A DNA stretch of 64,000 nucleotides, taken from assembly GCA_963725615.1 (NCBI GenBank), contig CAVRZO010000016.1, forward strand, positions 62,001-126,000, given 5' to 3'. Position 1 is the first letter of the stretch, and the number at the start of each line of letters is the position of its first letter. This document shows positions 26,767 to 36,451 of this stretch, in pieces. Under the pieces are notes generated by a model. It saw only the letters and a program-made list of their open reading frames with translations. It was not told where the DNA came from and did not search any database. The position numbers and the translations under genes were made by a program. This stretch comes from JAIQFF01 sp963725615. Lineage in GTDB: Bacteria > Acidobacteriota > Terriglobia > Terriglobales > Acidobacteriaceae.

Positions 26767-28284
26767 GTGATCTGGTGTCACCGTAATCTGCCTGCTTTAG
26801 TTCTGTCGTCGACGTTGGTGTTCTTTCCAGCGGCGGTTGCCCAGTCCGCCGCCAGCCAACCGGAATTCCTGGTAATTGACGCGGCCGCGCCGGCACATCC
26901 GTTCCCTCATTTCTGGGAGCATATGTTTGGATCGGGTCGGGCCGTCCTGAGTATGCGTGAAAGCTATCGCCAGGACCTGCGCCGGGTAAGACAAATAACG
27001 GATGTGGAATACATCCGCTTTCACGCTATCTTCCACGACGAAATGGGCGTGTACGACGAGGACAGCGCCAGCCAGCCGGTTTACAACTTTTCCTATGTTG
27101 ACCAAGTGTACGACGGGCTCTTGCAGAACGGCGTGCGTCCGTTTGTGGAATTAAGTTTCATGCCGAAGAAACTTGCCTCCAGAGATGCGCCCCATGCTTT
27201 CTGGTACAAGCAAAATGTCGCGCCTCCTAAAGACTGGGCCAAATGGGAGGAACTGATCTACCAGTTTACGAAGCATCTCTCGGACCGCTACGGTGCGGAT
27301 GAAGTTGCGAAGTGGTACTTCGAAGTCTGGAACGAACCCAATATTGATTTCTGGGTCGGTGAGCCCAAACAATCCACCTATTGGGAGCTTTACGATCACG
27401 CAGTCGTGGCGGTGAAGCGAGTGAACTCACGCTTCCGCGTGGGCGGCCCCGCCACAGCGCAAGCTGCCTGGGCCGATGCTTTCATCCAACATTGTGTCGA
27501 GAAGCACATCCCGGTTGATTTTGTATCCACCCACGTTTACGGAAACGACGGCGCACAGGATGTGTTCGGCACCAACGAAAATATTCCGCGCGATCGCATG
27601 GTGTGCCGGTCAGTAAAGAAGGTGCATGATCAGATCAAGGCCTCGGCTCTTCCCAGCCTGCCGTTGATCTGGAGCGAGTTTAACGCGAGTTATAAGAACG
27701 AGCCGGAGATCACCGACTCCATATATATGGGCCCGTGGATGGCCGACACGATCCGGCAGTGCGACGGGTTGGTGGACGAGATGTCGTACTGGGCCTTCTC
27801 CGACGTTTTTGAAGAGCAGGGCGTGGTGAAAAAGCCTTTCTATGGCGGCTACGGACTGATTGCCGCCGGAGGAATTCCGAAGCCTGCGTTCGGGGCTTTC
27901 AAAATTCTCCACACGCTTGGTCATGAGCGCCTCGCTCTCGATTCCGATTCTGCTCTGGTGACTCGCACCCAGGATGGTTCGCTAGTCGTCGCGGTGTGGA
28001 ATCTCATTCCTCCCGGTGAAACCGGCGCTGCCAAGTCGGTTGTCCTGAGACTCAAGAATGTTGGCGGCAAGCGGCAAGCGTCGATTTCGCGAGTTGACCG
28101 GGAGCATGGTGACCCGCATCCGGCTTACGAAAAAATGGGATCGCCCGTGTATCCGACGCAGGCGCAACTGCAGAAGCTGCGTGACGCGGTGGAGATTGGC
28201 GCGCCGGAAATTCAGGAGCTAAAGGGCAGCGAGCTTAGTGTGACGCTTCCGCCCGACGGCCTCGCCGTGATCGCCATCAGGTAG
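26767..28284 (+). CDS. Glycoside hydrolase family 39 (beta-xylosidase type), secreted
   Basis: A 505-residue protein with an N-terminal signal peptide (residues about 1-25, ending AVAQS). The GH39 (beta/alpha)8 barrel shows the acid/base Glu in YFEVWNEPN near residue 189 and the probable nucleophile Glu in LIWSEFNAS near 303. FVELSFMPKKLAS and the VDFVSTHVYG segment also match the family. A C-terminal beta-sandwich follows. GH39 enzymes are mostly beta-xylosidases or alpha-L-iduronidases; the bacterial form and neighbours favour plant hemicellulose. It starts at GTG after AAGGAG and follows an SDR gene closely. Confidence 0.88.
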   Translation: MIWCHRNLPALVLSSTLVFFPAAVAQSAASQPEFLVIDAAAPAHPFPHFWEHMFGSGRAVLSMRESYRQDLRRVRQITDVEYIRFHAIFHDEMGVYDEDSASQPVYNFSYVDQVYDGLLQNGVRPFVELSFMPKKLASRDAPHAFWYKQNVAPPKDWAKWEELIYQFTKHLSDRYGADEVAKWYFEVWNEPNIDFWVGEPKQSTYWELYDHAVVAVKRVNSRFRVGGPATAQAAWADAFIQHCVEKHIPVDFVSTHVYGNDGAQDVFGTNENIPRDRMVCRSVKKVHDQIKASALPSLPLIWSEFNASYKNEPEITDSIYMGPWMADTIRQCDGLVDEMSYWAFSDVFEEQGVVKKPFYGGYGLIAAGGIPKPAFGAFKILHTLGHERLALDSDSALVTRTQDGSLVVAVWNLIPPGETGAAKSVVLRLKNVGGKRQASISRVDREHGDPHPAYEKMGSPVYPTQAQLQKLRDAVEIGAPEIQELKGSELSVTLPPDGLAVIAIR

Positions 28285-28287
28285 TTG

Positions 28288-28422
28288 GGGGCGGACACTC
28301 TTGTCCGCCGCCTCTGACGTTGACTTTTTAGTTGCTTTAAGGCTTTTGTGCCCGTGTCGTTGCACCCTGATGATGGGCTGCTAACGTCCAAGTCAAGAGC
28401 GGCGGACAAGAGTGTGCGCCCC
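28288..28422. repeat. Intergenic inverted-repeat element
   Basis: Arms at 28288-28311 and 28399-28422 are complementary at 23 of 24 positions and are separated by 87 nt. Each arm itself contains a small hairpin (GGCGGACA-ctct-TGTCCGCC). The inner flank TCTTGACTT is shared with the element at 42374-42489, although the arm cores differ. Confidence 0.7.
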
Positions 28423-28585
28423 ACACCACCGGCATAACTCTATGAGCCGAAAAACCTTACGAGCCTCCGAGGCATCTACATCTCACGCCAATCGCTCCCA
28501 GACCGCATAGGCTCCGCGGGCGCTTATCTTCTATGATTTGTCGGTATAGCTTCTAGAAACCTCGGAACTTAGTTAGGATTCATGC

Positions 28586-30403
28586 ATGGCGGAGCAGCAG
28601 AGTTTCCTGAGCAGCTGGCAAGAGCGCCTGACGGCGCTCCGCAACACCCCGCCGGTGCTCAAGATCGTGTGGCAATCCGGGCCCGGGGTGGTAATTTTCG
28701 GGCTCGTCTCTCGCTTGTTCGCCTCGTTATTGCCACTGGCTTTGCTTTGGATTCCCAAGCTAATCGTTGACGCCATCGTACACGCCAAAGTTTCCCAGCA
28801 ACCGATATCCCCCAGATTGTGGTGGCTGGTGGCGAGCGAATTCGGGCTTGCGGTGCTCGGCGGCGTGCTGGCGCGCGCGATTGATTACTCGGACTCGCTG
28901 CTCGCGGACAAATACACGCGCCACGTAAGCATCCAGGTGATGAAGCACGCGGCGGAGCTGGACCTTATCGCCTACGAAGACCCTGTGTTCTACGACCGGC
29001 TGGAGCGGGCGCGGGTGCAAGCAACCGACCGCCTGGGCATGATTCAGCAGATCGGGCGGCTGATTCAGCTGGTGATTACGACGATCACGCTGTCGGTCAC
29101 AATCGTCGTCTATTCGCCTTGGCTGATGTTGTTGCTGATTGCGGGAGTGCTTCCCGCGTTCCTGGGCGAAAGCCATTTCGCTTTTCTGGGATACGCCAAG
29201 AATTTCCGGCAGACGCCGATCCGGCGCCAGTTGGACTATCTACGCCAGCTCGGGGGTAGCAAGGAAGCCGCGAAGGAACTCAAACTATTTGGGCTCAGCA
29301 AGTTTCTGACCCAGCGCTTCACCAGACTGTCCGACGGGATCTACGAAGAGAACGTGGCGCTCTCTCGGCGGAAATTGATTGCCGGCGCTTTTCTGTCGGT
29401 GGTCGCCTTCATGGGCTACTACTCCGCCTATGTGTTTGTGATCTGGCGGACGGTCACCGGCGCGTACAGCCTGGGATTGTGGTACCTGCTGTCGGGCGCA
29501 ATCCTGCAGGCCAGCAGCAACATCCAGCAGATTTTCTCCACCGTCTCCGGTATCGCGGACCAGGCGCTTTTCCTGACCGACCTGCTGGCCTTTTTTGATA
29601 TGCAGCCGACCATCCAGTCGAAGCCCGACGCGCTGCCCGCGCCGCGGCCGATTGTCCGAGGCTTTGAATTCCGCAACGTGTCGTTCCGCTATCCGGGAAG
29701 TTCGCGGCTGGTGCTCGATGGCCTGAACTTCCACCTTCGTCCCGGGGAACGGGTTGCGCTGATCGGCGAGAATGGTGAAGGCAAGACGACCATCGTTAAG
29801 CTGATCACGCGGCTTTACGATCCCACCGAGGGCCAGGTGCTGCTCGACGGCGTTGACCTGAAAGAGTATCGTCTGGAAGACTTGTATCGTGAGATTGGCG
29901 TTATCTTTCAAGACTTTATGCGCTACGAGATGACGGCGCGCGAGAACATCGCAGTGGGACGGATCGAGGAAATCGACGATCTCGCGATGCTCGAAGCGGC
30001 GGCCCGTAAGAGCCTGGCAGATGCGGTCATCGCGAAGATCGGCGGTTACGATCAGATGCTGGGGCGGCGCTTCGAAAGCGGTGTCGATCTTTCCGGCGGC
30101 GAGTGGCAGAAAGTTGCGCTGGCGCGCGCTTACTTGCGGGATGCGCAGCTGCTGATTTTGGACGAGCCTACCGCGGCACTCGATGCGCGCAGCGAGTTTG
30201 AGGTTTTCCAGCGCTTCGCCGAACTCACGGCGGGAAAAATGGCGCTCTTTATTTCGCACCGCTTTTCCACCGTGCGCATGGCCGACCGCATCGTAGTTCT
30301 GGCAAACGGAAAGATCGCGGAAGAAGGAAGCCACGACCAATTGGCTCGCCTGGGCGGGCGATACAAGGAAATGTTCGAACTGCAAGCCGCTAGTTACCGG
30401 TAG
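28586..30403 (+). CDS. ABC transporter, fused permease and ATPase
   Basis: A 605-residue half-transporter of the exporter type. Residues about 25-330 contain several membrane helices. The nucleotide-binding domain (about 355-600) has Walker A GENGEGKTT, the signature LSGGEWQKVALAR, Walker B LLILDEPTAALDA and the switch His in FISHRFSTV. It would work as a homodimer in the inner membrane. The substrate cannot be read. The next gene, 25 bp downstream, is a cyclic-beta-glucan-synthase-like protein. In rhizobia NdvA, an ABC exporter, moves cyclic glucan made by NdvB, so an NdvA-like role is a reasonable inference. Confidence 0.9.
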   Translation: MAEQQSFLSSWQERLTALRNTPPVLKIVWQSGPGVVIFGLVSRLFASLLPLALLWIPKLIVDAIVHAKVSQQPISPRLWWLVASEFGLAVLGGVLARAIDYSDSLLADKYTRHVSIQVMKHAAELDLIAYEDPVFYDRLERARVQATDRLGMIQQIGRLIQLVITTITLSVTIVVYSPWLMLLLIAGVLPAFLGESHFAFLGYAKNFRQTPIRRQLDYLRQLGGSKEAAKELKLFGLSKFLTQRFTRLSDGIYEENVALSRRKLIAGAFLSVVAFMGYYSAYVFVIWRTVTGAYSLGLWYLLSGAILQASSNIQQIFSTVSGIADQALFLTDLLAFFDMQPTIQSKPDALPAPRPIVRGFEFRNVSFRYPGSSRLVLDGLNFHLRPGERVALIGENGEGKTTIVKLITRLYDPTEGQVLLDGVDLKEYRLEDLYREIGVIFQDFMRYEMTARENIAVGRIEEIDDLAMLEAAARKSLADAVIAKIGGYDQMLGRRFESGVDLSGGEWQKVALARAYLRDAQLLILDEPTAALDARSEFEVFQRFAELTAGKMALFISHRFSTVRMADRIVVLANGKIAEEGSHDQLARLGGRYKEMFELQAASYR

Positions 30404-30428
30404 ACATCAGTCATAGTATTCAGAAGCC

Positions 30429-33400
30429 ATGCCGCCAGATACCCATATCGAGATGCTGAACGCAGAAGCCGAGCGTCAGCCTGAGCCCTCGAAAGAAGTT
30501 GGGCCCAACCTGGAGGCTTTGAGTTTGGCGGCTGCTGACCTGGGGCGAAGACTGGTTTGGCTGCCCGGCACGCGCTCGTCACAATTCTTCTCCGAACGGT
30601 ATCGCGCCCTCAGCCGCGCCATCAGGCCAGTTCTGCGGCATTTTAATGGGCCACCGCCCAAGAATGCGGTGGGAGACGACTATCGCTGGCTGAACGACAA
30701 CCTCCGCCTTGTGCATGCTGAGCTCCGGAGCACGAAGGAAGGTTTCAAGCTGGTCCACAAACTTCCTCACGTCCGCACGCCGGACGGCGCCGTGACTCCC
30801 CGGGTGGTGGCTCTGGCCGCGGGATTTCTCGCGACCAGCGGTTACGATTTCAGTGAGAACACCCTGGTCGCGTACGTGCAAGCTTTTCAGCAGAACACCG
30901 TCTTGAAGATGATCGAGCTGTGGGCGTTGGTTCCAGCGCTGAAGCTGGTCCTGTTGGAAGAGATCGCCGCCCGCGGATCGAAAGTGGCGGAGGACCCCGC
31001 CGGTTCCTACGGGGCGGGAGTTTGTGTACGAAGCCTTCGCGATATTGGCCACATTTCCTGGAAGAGCGTTCTCGAACCGATGGTCCTGTTTGATCGCGTT
31101 CTGCGCCAGGACCCAGCCGGCGCCTACGCTCGCATGGATTTTGAGAGCAGAGATCTTTACCGCACCGAAGTCGCGAACTTCGCCGAACACTCCGATTTGA
31201 CCGAGGCGGACGTCGCGGCCGCTGCGCTGGCGCTGGCCCGCTCCGCGTACCAGGAGACCCACGCCAGCCCGCGCCTGGCAGCCCGCCGTGGGCATATCGG
31301 ATACTACCTGCTCGCCGAAGGCTCCACCGCTCTTGCCGAGCGAACAGGCTTCCGGCCTCCGATGGGCCAGCGGATCGCATCCTTCTTGCGACGTCATCCC
31401 AACGAGTTCTATTTGCCGGGAACCGAAATCCTCACGCTCGCCATCATGTCGGCGATCGTGCTGCTCTTAACCAACACCTACACCTCCCCCGCTCTGATCT
31501 TCCTTTCCATGGCGATGTTGCTTCTGCCGGCTTCGCAGAGCGCCATCCAGCTGGTGAATTACCTCATCACTTCGATGCTGGAACCGCAGATTCTACCTAA
31601 GCTGGATTTTTCGGAGGGAGTCCCGGACAACTGCGCCACGCTGGTGGCCATTCCCAGCATGCTGTTTAACCAGGAACAGGTTCGGCGCCTGGTGGAAGAC
31701 CTGGAAGTGCGATTCCTGGGCAATCACGATCCCAACATTCATTTCGCATTGCTCACCGACCTGCCGGATTCCCCGGTGCCCGCGTCTGAGGCTGATCCGC
31801 TGATCGATTATTGCGCGCAACTGGTGGGCGAACTCAATGAAAAGTACGCCAGCCAGGCCTCGGGATCGTTCTTTTTCTTCCATCGTCACCGGGTTTACAA
31901 CCCGCGGGAACGAGTGTGGATGGGTTGGGAGCGCAAACGCGGCAAGCTGATGGACCTGAACAAACTGCTGCGGAGTGAACACGACAGCTTCCCGGTCAAA
32001 GTGGGCGACCTGTCCATCTTGCCGCAGATCCGTTTCGTGATCACGCTGGACTCGGACACGGAATTGCCTCGTGGCTCGGCCGATCGCATGATCGGGGCGA
32101 TGGCACATCCCTTGAACCAGGCGATCATTGATCCAGACCCGGAGAAAAATATCGTAGTCGCCGGCTACGGCATCCTGCAGCCGCGTGTGGGCGTGAGCGT
32201 CCAGAGCGCCTCGCGTTCCCGGCTAGCCAGCCTCTATTCGGGAGAGACTGGTTTTGATATTTACACGCGCGCAATTTCCGACGTGTATCAGGATTTGTAT
32301 GGGGAAGGAATCTTCGCGGGCAAGGGCATCTATGAAGTGGATACGGTGCACCGCGTACTGGACCGGCGCTTTCCCCGCAATGCTCTGCTCAGTCATGACC
32401 TGATCGAAGGCGCGTATGCGCGCGCCGGGTTGGCCAGCGATATCGAGATCATCGAAGATTACCCGTCGCACTACAACGCCTACAACCGGCGCAAACACCG
32501 GTGGCTGCGCGGAGACTGGCAGATCACGGGCTGGCTGTTGTCGAGCGTGCCGGATGAGTCGGGGCGCAAGGTGCCGAATCCCATTTCGCTGGTTTCGCAG
32601 TGGAAGATTCTGGACAATCTGCGCCGCAGCCTGGTGGAGCCGGCAACCTTCTTGCTGCTGGTCTTCGGCTGGTTGATACTGCCGGGAAACCCGCTGTATT
32701 GGACGCTGGCCACACTTGGCATTTTGTTTGTGCCGGCCTGGTTCCAGTTTTTGTTCAACCTGGTACGGGCCGCGGTTGAGCACAAATCCCAGGTCGTCAA
32801 GGACGCTCGCACCGCCCTGCTGAGCGCCAATGCCAACATGTTTTTCACGTTGTCCTTCCTGCCCCACCAGATGTTGCTCTCGCTCGATGCGGTGGTGCGA
32901 ACTCTGGTCCGGCGGCTGGTAACCCGGCGGCGGCTTCTGGAATGGGAGACGGCGGCGGAAAGCGAATTGAGCGTCCGCAAGCGGACGCCGGTAGATATCT
33001 ATCTCGATTGGATGCCCGCGCTGGCCCTGGCTTTGGGCGCGTTGGTATTCTTCACCGGACGCCGCGCTTTCTTTTCCGCGCTGCCCATTCTGCTGCTCTG
33101 GGCCTGCAGTAAGTGGATTTCGATGTGGCTCAATCTGCCGTCGCGGGCATTAAGGAGCGAAACGCCTGAGAAAGACGAGTTGTTTCTTAGCGGAACCGCG
33201 CTCCGCACCTGGCGGTACTTCGCTGAGTTCAGCACGGAAGAGCACCACTGGCTGATCCCGGATAATGTGCAGGAAGAACCTGCAGCGGTCGCGGGACGCA
33301 TGTCTCCAACCAACCTGGGTTTTCTTTTGAACGCTCGCCAGGTGGCCTGTGAGTTTGGCTTTCTGACCGTTCCTGAATTCGCCGAGCAGACGCTTCGTAC

Positions 33401-34937
33401 TCTGGCAACTACCGCAAAACTTGCGCGGTCCCACGGCCACCTGCTCAACTGGTACGACACGCGCACTCTCGAACCGCTGCGGCCCCAGTTTGTTTCCTCC
33501 GTGGATAGCGGCAACCTGGTGGCGTCGCTCTGGACATTACAGCAAGGCTGCCTGGATCTTTTGCAGCGTCCGTTGCTGGAGAAACAGCTCGCGGAAGGCC
33601 TGGCCGATCATCTCCGGATTCTGGTTGACGGGGATGCGTTTCCCCAAAAACGCTTTCGAACTTTTCTGGAACAGATCAGCAAGAAAAGCTGGCTGCAACG
33701 ATTGCTGGCGCCCTCTGAAGAAGGATTGCTGGAGAGCGACCCGGAGAGGAAGAATCCAAAATACGAATCGGACGTGCACTGGTTCGCCACCGAGTCGCTT
33801 TCCCGAGTCAGAAATCTTAGAAAAGCGGTACAGGTGTATGTTCCTTGGATGCTGCCGGAGTTTGTCCCGCTCTGGAAAGACGCCACGCTGAACTTCAAAT
33901 TCGATTCCCAGAGCATGACCATCCAGCGCCTGCCGGAAGTCGTGGATCAACTATCGGAGCGCCTGCAATTTGCGCTTGACCATGCCAACGGCTCCGGCGA
34001 CCGCAAGGCCCTGTATCAACGCCTGCAAGCCATGCTGCCGGAAGCACGTTCGCGGGCACTCGCGCTGATCGAAGATCTCAAACAAATCGTGGACACAGCC
34101 GGGAAGTTCGCGGACGAGATGGACTTCCGATTTCTGCTCGACCCGCGGCGCAAGTTGCTGTCACTCGGTTTCGAGGTGGAATCGGGGAAGCATGCGTCCG
34201 CCTGTTACGATTTGCTGGCTTCGGAGGCGCGCATCGCCGTATTCGCCGCCATTGCCAAGGAGGACATCCCGCAGGACGTGTGGTTTCTCCTGGGCAGATC
34301 GCACAGCCGCGAGCACGGACTTCCCATTCTGCTCTCCTGGACCGGGACCATGTTCGAGTACCTGATGCCGGTGCTGTGGATGCGAACTTATCCCAACACG
34401 CTGCTGGACAATTCGCGTATCGCAGCGGTTCGCCTGCAACAGATTTATGGTGCTGAGAAGAGCGTGCCGTGGGGAATCTCGGAATCGGCGTACGCCAAGC
34501 GCGATGACGCTGGGAACTACCAGTACCAGGCGTTCGGACTGCCTGATATTTCTCTCCACCAGGGCGAACCCGGCTGTCTGGTTATTTCGCCGTATTCCAC
34601 ATTCCTGGCGCTGCACGTTGATCCTGCCGCGGCGTTGCGCAATCTGCGCCGGATGGAAGGCGAGGAATGGTTAGGCCCGTACGGGTTCTACGAGTCCGCC
34701 GACTACAGCACGACTTCGGGACGCCGCTCCTGGCGCCATCGCCATGAACTGGTGCGCTGCTGGATGGCCCACCACCAGGGCATGAGTCTGATCGCTCTGG
34801 CCAACTTCCTGCACGATGGCGTGGTGCAACGCTGGTTTCATGCCGACCGGCGGGTGCAGGCCACGGAGCTCCTGCTCCACGAAAAGCCGGCAACTAACGT
34901 CAAGTCGTTGCGCCAGCTTTACGGCGCAGCGGCATAG
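30429..34937 (+). CDS. Cyclic beta-glucan synthase-like protein (GT84 plus glycoamylase), lacking the C-terminal phosphorylase
   Basis: A 1502-residue membrane protein resembling the first half of NdvB/Cgs (about 2800 residues). An N-terminal helical region is followed by membrane helices near residues 335-395, then a GT84 glycosyltransferase domain. That domain contains the D-S-D-T-E-L metal motif near 541 and RRKHRWLRGDWQ near 686, the processive synthase Q/R-x-x-R-W signature. More helices follow near 735-790 and 860-920. The C-terminal third is a glycoamylase-like domain (PWGISESAY near 1355, then YQYQAFGLPD). It ends just after RVQATELLLHEK, the point where NdvB continues into its GH94 domain. 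The GH94 phosphorylase that controls ring size is therefore missing. Confidence 0.86.
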   Translation: MPPDTHIEMLNAEAERQPEPSKEVGPNLEALSLAAADLGRRLVWLPGTRSSQFFSERYRALSRAIRPVLRHFNGPPPKNAVGDDYRWLNDNLRLVHAELRSTKEGFKLVHKLPHVRTPDGAVTPRVVALAAGFLATSGYDFSENTLVAYVQAFQQNTVLKMIELWALVPALKLVLLEEIAARGSKVAEDPAGSYGAGVCVRSLRDIGHISWKSVLEPMVLFDRVLRQDPAGAYARMDFESRDLYRTEVANFAEHSDLTEADVAAAALALARSAYQETHASPRLAARRGHIGYYLLAEGSTALAERTGFRPPMGQRIASFLRRHPNEFYLPGTEILTLAIMSAIVLLLTNTYTSPALIFLSMAMLLLPASQSAIQLVNYLITSMLEPQILPKLDFSEGVPDNCATLVAIPSMLFNQEQVRRLVEDLEVRFLGNHDPNIHFALLTDLPDSPVPASEADPLIDYCAQLVGELNEKYASQASGSFFFFHRHRVYNPRERVWMGWERKRGKLMDLNKLLRSEHDSFPVKVGDLSILPQIRFVITLDSDTELPRGSADRMIGAMAHPLNQAIIDPDPEKNIVVAGYGILQPRVGVSVQSASRSRLASLYSGETGFDIYTRAISDVYQDLYGEGIFAGKGIYEVDTVHRVLDRRFPRNALLSHDLIEGAYARAGLASDIEIIEDYPSHYNAYNRRKHRWLRGDWQITGWLLSSVPDESGRKVPNPISLVSQWKILDNLRRSLVEPATFLLLVFGWLILPGNPLYWTLATLGILFVPAWFQFLFNLVRAAVEHKSQVVKDARTALLSANANMFFTLSFLPHQMLLSLDAVVRTLVRRLVTRRRLLEWETAAESELSVRKRTPVDIYLDWMPALALALGALVFFTGRRAFFSALPILLLWACSKWISMWLNLPSRALRSETPEKDELFLSGTALRTWRYFAEFSTEEHHWLIPDNVQEEPAAVAGRMSPTNLGFLLNARQVACEFGFLTVPEFAEQTLRTLATTAKLARSHGHLLNWYDTRTLEPLRPQFVSSVDSGNLVASLWTLQQGCLDLLQRPLLEKQLAEGLADHLRILVDGDAFPQKRFRTFLEQISKKSWLQRLLAPSEEGLLESDPERKNPKYESDVHWFATESLSRVRNLRKAVQVYVPWMLPEFVPLWKDATLNFKFDSQSMTIQRLPEVVDQLSERLQFALDHANGSGDRKALYQRLQAMLPEARSRALALIEDLKQIVDTAGKFADEMDFRFLLDPRRKLLSLGFEVESGKHASACYDLLASEARIAVFAAIAKEDIPQDVWFLLGRSHSREHGLPILLSWTGTMFEYLMPVLWMRTYPNTLLDNSRIAAVRLQQIYGAEKSVPWGISESAYAKRDDAGNYQYQAFGLPDISLHQGEPGCLVISPYSTFLALHVDPAAALRNLRRMEGEEWLGPYGFYESADYSTTSGRRSWRHRHELVRCWMAHHQGMSLIALANFLHDGVVQRWFHADRRVQATELLLHEKPATNVKSLRQLYGAAA

Positions 34938-34965
34938 GTTACAGTTTGATGGGATGGCTGACGAA

Positions 34966-35400
34966 CTAGGAACTTGTGGTGGACTGGTATTCATCCGCCA
35001 GGTTTGACTCGGGAAGCTCAAGCCCCCAGTTTTCCCCGACGGTACCGAGTCCTTCCAAACCGACCTGATACTCGCTGCTTCCTTCCATCGGCTTCACCCA
35101 GACCACGCGAAACTGGATTCGGCGTTGCCGGTATTGCAGGGTCAGCTTGTCGCCGGTCTTCAATACATGGCGAATCGCGCCGAGCCGGGCGCCGTTGGGG
35201 GTTATGTCCAGAGTGTGGGCCAGTTCATTGATGGGTTTGTTGGCCGAGTCCTTCCCCGATATCCGCACCGGCAAAACCATTTTGATGCGTCTGTGTCGCC
35301 GATTCCCTTTTCCCAAGGAAGCCCCCGATGCGGTGGAATGACCTGCCCGTCGCCCGACTGGCAGCCGCATTTCAAGTGCCACTACGAGACTAGACTGCAA
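34966..35400 (-). CDS. PilZ domain protein
   Basis: A 144-residue protein with one PilZ domain. The cyclic-di-GMP motifs are present: an arginine-rich R-R-H-R-R near residue 35 and D-I-T-P-N-G-A-R-L-G near 66, the D/N-x-S-x-x-G equivalent with Pro in place of Ser. A beta-barrel-like second half ends in the acidic tail. It probably senses c-di-GMP and may regulate polysaccharide output, given the synthase next to it, though it is convergent with that gene. A Met ten residues further in is an alternative start. Confidence 0.8.
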   Translation of the reverse strand: MQSSLVVALEMRLPVGRRAGHSTASGASLGKGNRRHRRIKMVLPVRISGKDSANKPINELAHTLDITPNGARLGAIRHVLKTGDKLTLQYRQRRIQFRVVWVKPMEGSSEYQVGLEGLGTVGENWGLELPESNLADEYQSTTSS

Positions 35401-35654
35401 AAGAAATGGGCTCGAAGAATCAGGAATTTAGAGGTGATCCCCGGTCACGATCAGCGATTTTATCTAGTCAAATGACGCTCTGAATCAATCGGTTGACAGA
35501 TTTTGTCAAACCGCGCGGCCGCTACTGGACGGGATGAATGTGCGACGAGACCGGAAGATCTGGAATAAAGTAAGGATCTTTTTTCTCGTGCCAGCTCTAG
35601 GTTCTCCGTTATTTTTGACGGGAGATGAATCAAACAGCAAACACAGGAGGTTCG

Positions 35655-36344
35655 ATGAAAGGCAAGATCGCACTCGTTACCGGGGCCAATGGAGGCCTGG
35701 GCACCTGCGTTACGCAGGCACTGCTCGATGCCGGTGCCATGGTTGTAGGCTTGTCGCGGAAAATTGAGCAATCAGAATTCAACAGCCCGAACTTTACTGC
35801 GTTGCCGGCAGAAATTTCAACGGCGGCCGGCGCAAAAATTGCGGTGGACAGCGTGGTCTCCCGCTTCGGCAGGCTGGACATTCTGGTTCACACGGTGGGT
35901 GGGTTCGCCGGGGGCCAGTCTCTCGCCGAGATCGACGATGCAACTTTCCAGCGCATGTTCGACATGAACTTGTACACCACATTTTATATTTTGCGTGCAG
36001 CGATCCCGGTCATGCGCAAGACGGGAAATGGACGCATCGTTGCGATCGGCAGTCGCGCCGCCGTGGACCGAGGAGCCGGCGTCGGCGCTTATAGCGCTTC
36101 CAAAGCCGCCATGGTTTCGCTTATCAGGACAGTAGCGCAGGAAAACAAGGATGCGGGAATTACCGCCAGTGTGCTTCTGCCTGGAACGATGGACACGCCG
36201 GCCAACCGAAAGGCAATGCCGAACTCAGACTTCTCCAAATGGGTTCGACCGGCGGCAGTTGCGAGCTTGATCACGTGGCTGGTCAGCGACGCAGGCAAAG
36301 ATGTTAACGGAGCAGTAATTCCGGTCTACGGCAGCGAGGTCTGA
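35655..36344 (+). CDS. SDR family oxidoreductase
   Basis: A 229-residue short-chain dehydrogenase with the cofactor motif TGANGGLG near residue 8, a GRLDILVHTVGG segment in place of NNAG, a Ser in AIGSRAAV, and YSASK near 141. The C-terminus (VNGAVIPVYGSEV) is typical. The substrate is unknown. I chose the ATG at 35655, which has AGGAGG 5 nt upstream, rather than one ten codons before. A GC-rich hairpin with a T-run follows and looks like its terminator. Confidence 0.87.
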   Translation: MKGKIALVTGANGGLGTCVTQALLDAGAMVVGLSRKIEQSEFNSPNFTALPAEISTAAGAKIAVDSVVSRFGRLDILVHTVGGFAGGQSLAEIDDATFQRMFDMNLYTTFYILRAAIPVMRKTGNGRIVAIGSRAAVDRGAGVGAYSASKAAMVSLIRTVAQENKDAGITASVLLPGTMDTPANRKAMPNSDFSKWVRPAAVASLITWLVSDAGKDVNGAVIPVYGSEV

Positions 36345-36370
36345 AACTCTGATTACTTGTTGTGCGGTGC

Positions 36371-36440
36371 GGGCGCCCTCGCCCGCGGCTCTTGATGGGG
36401 ACACGGGCGGATCAGGAGTGAGACGGGCGGGACGCCCGTC
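36371..36440. terminator. Hairpin pair acting as terminator between convergent genes
   Basis: GCGGGCG-ccct-CGCCCGC (about 36369-36386) is followed by GACGGGCG-gga-CGCCCGTC at 36422-36440, and then by CTCCACTTTTTT. The second stem plus T-run fits a rho-independent terminator for the SDR gene. The first 25 nt are identical to part of the element at 42374-42489. Confidence 0.6.
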
Positions 36441-36451
36441 CTCCACTTTTT

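Noticed and set aside
29285..30385. A 366-codon frame antisense to the ABC transporter
   Set aside because: Long antisense frames are expected in GC-rich genes. The sense strand has all Walker motifs; the antisense has none.
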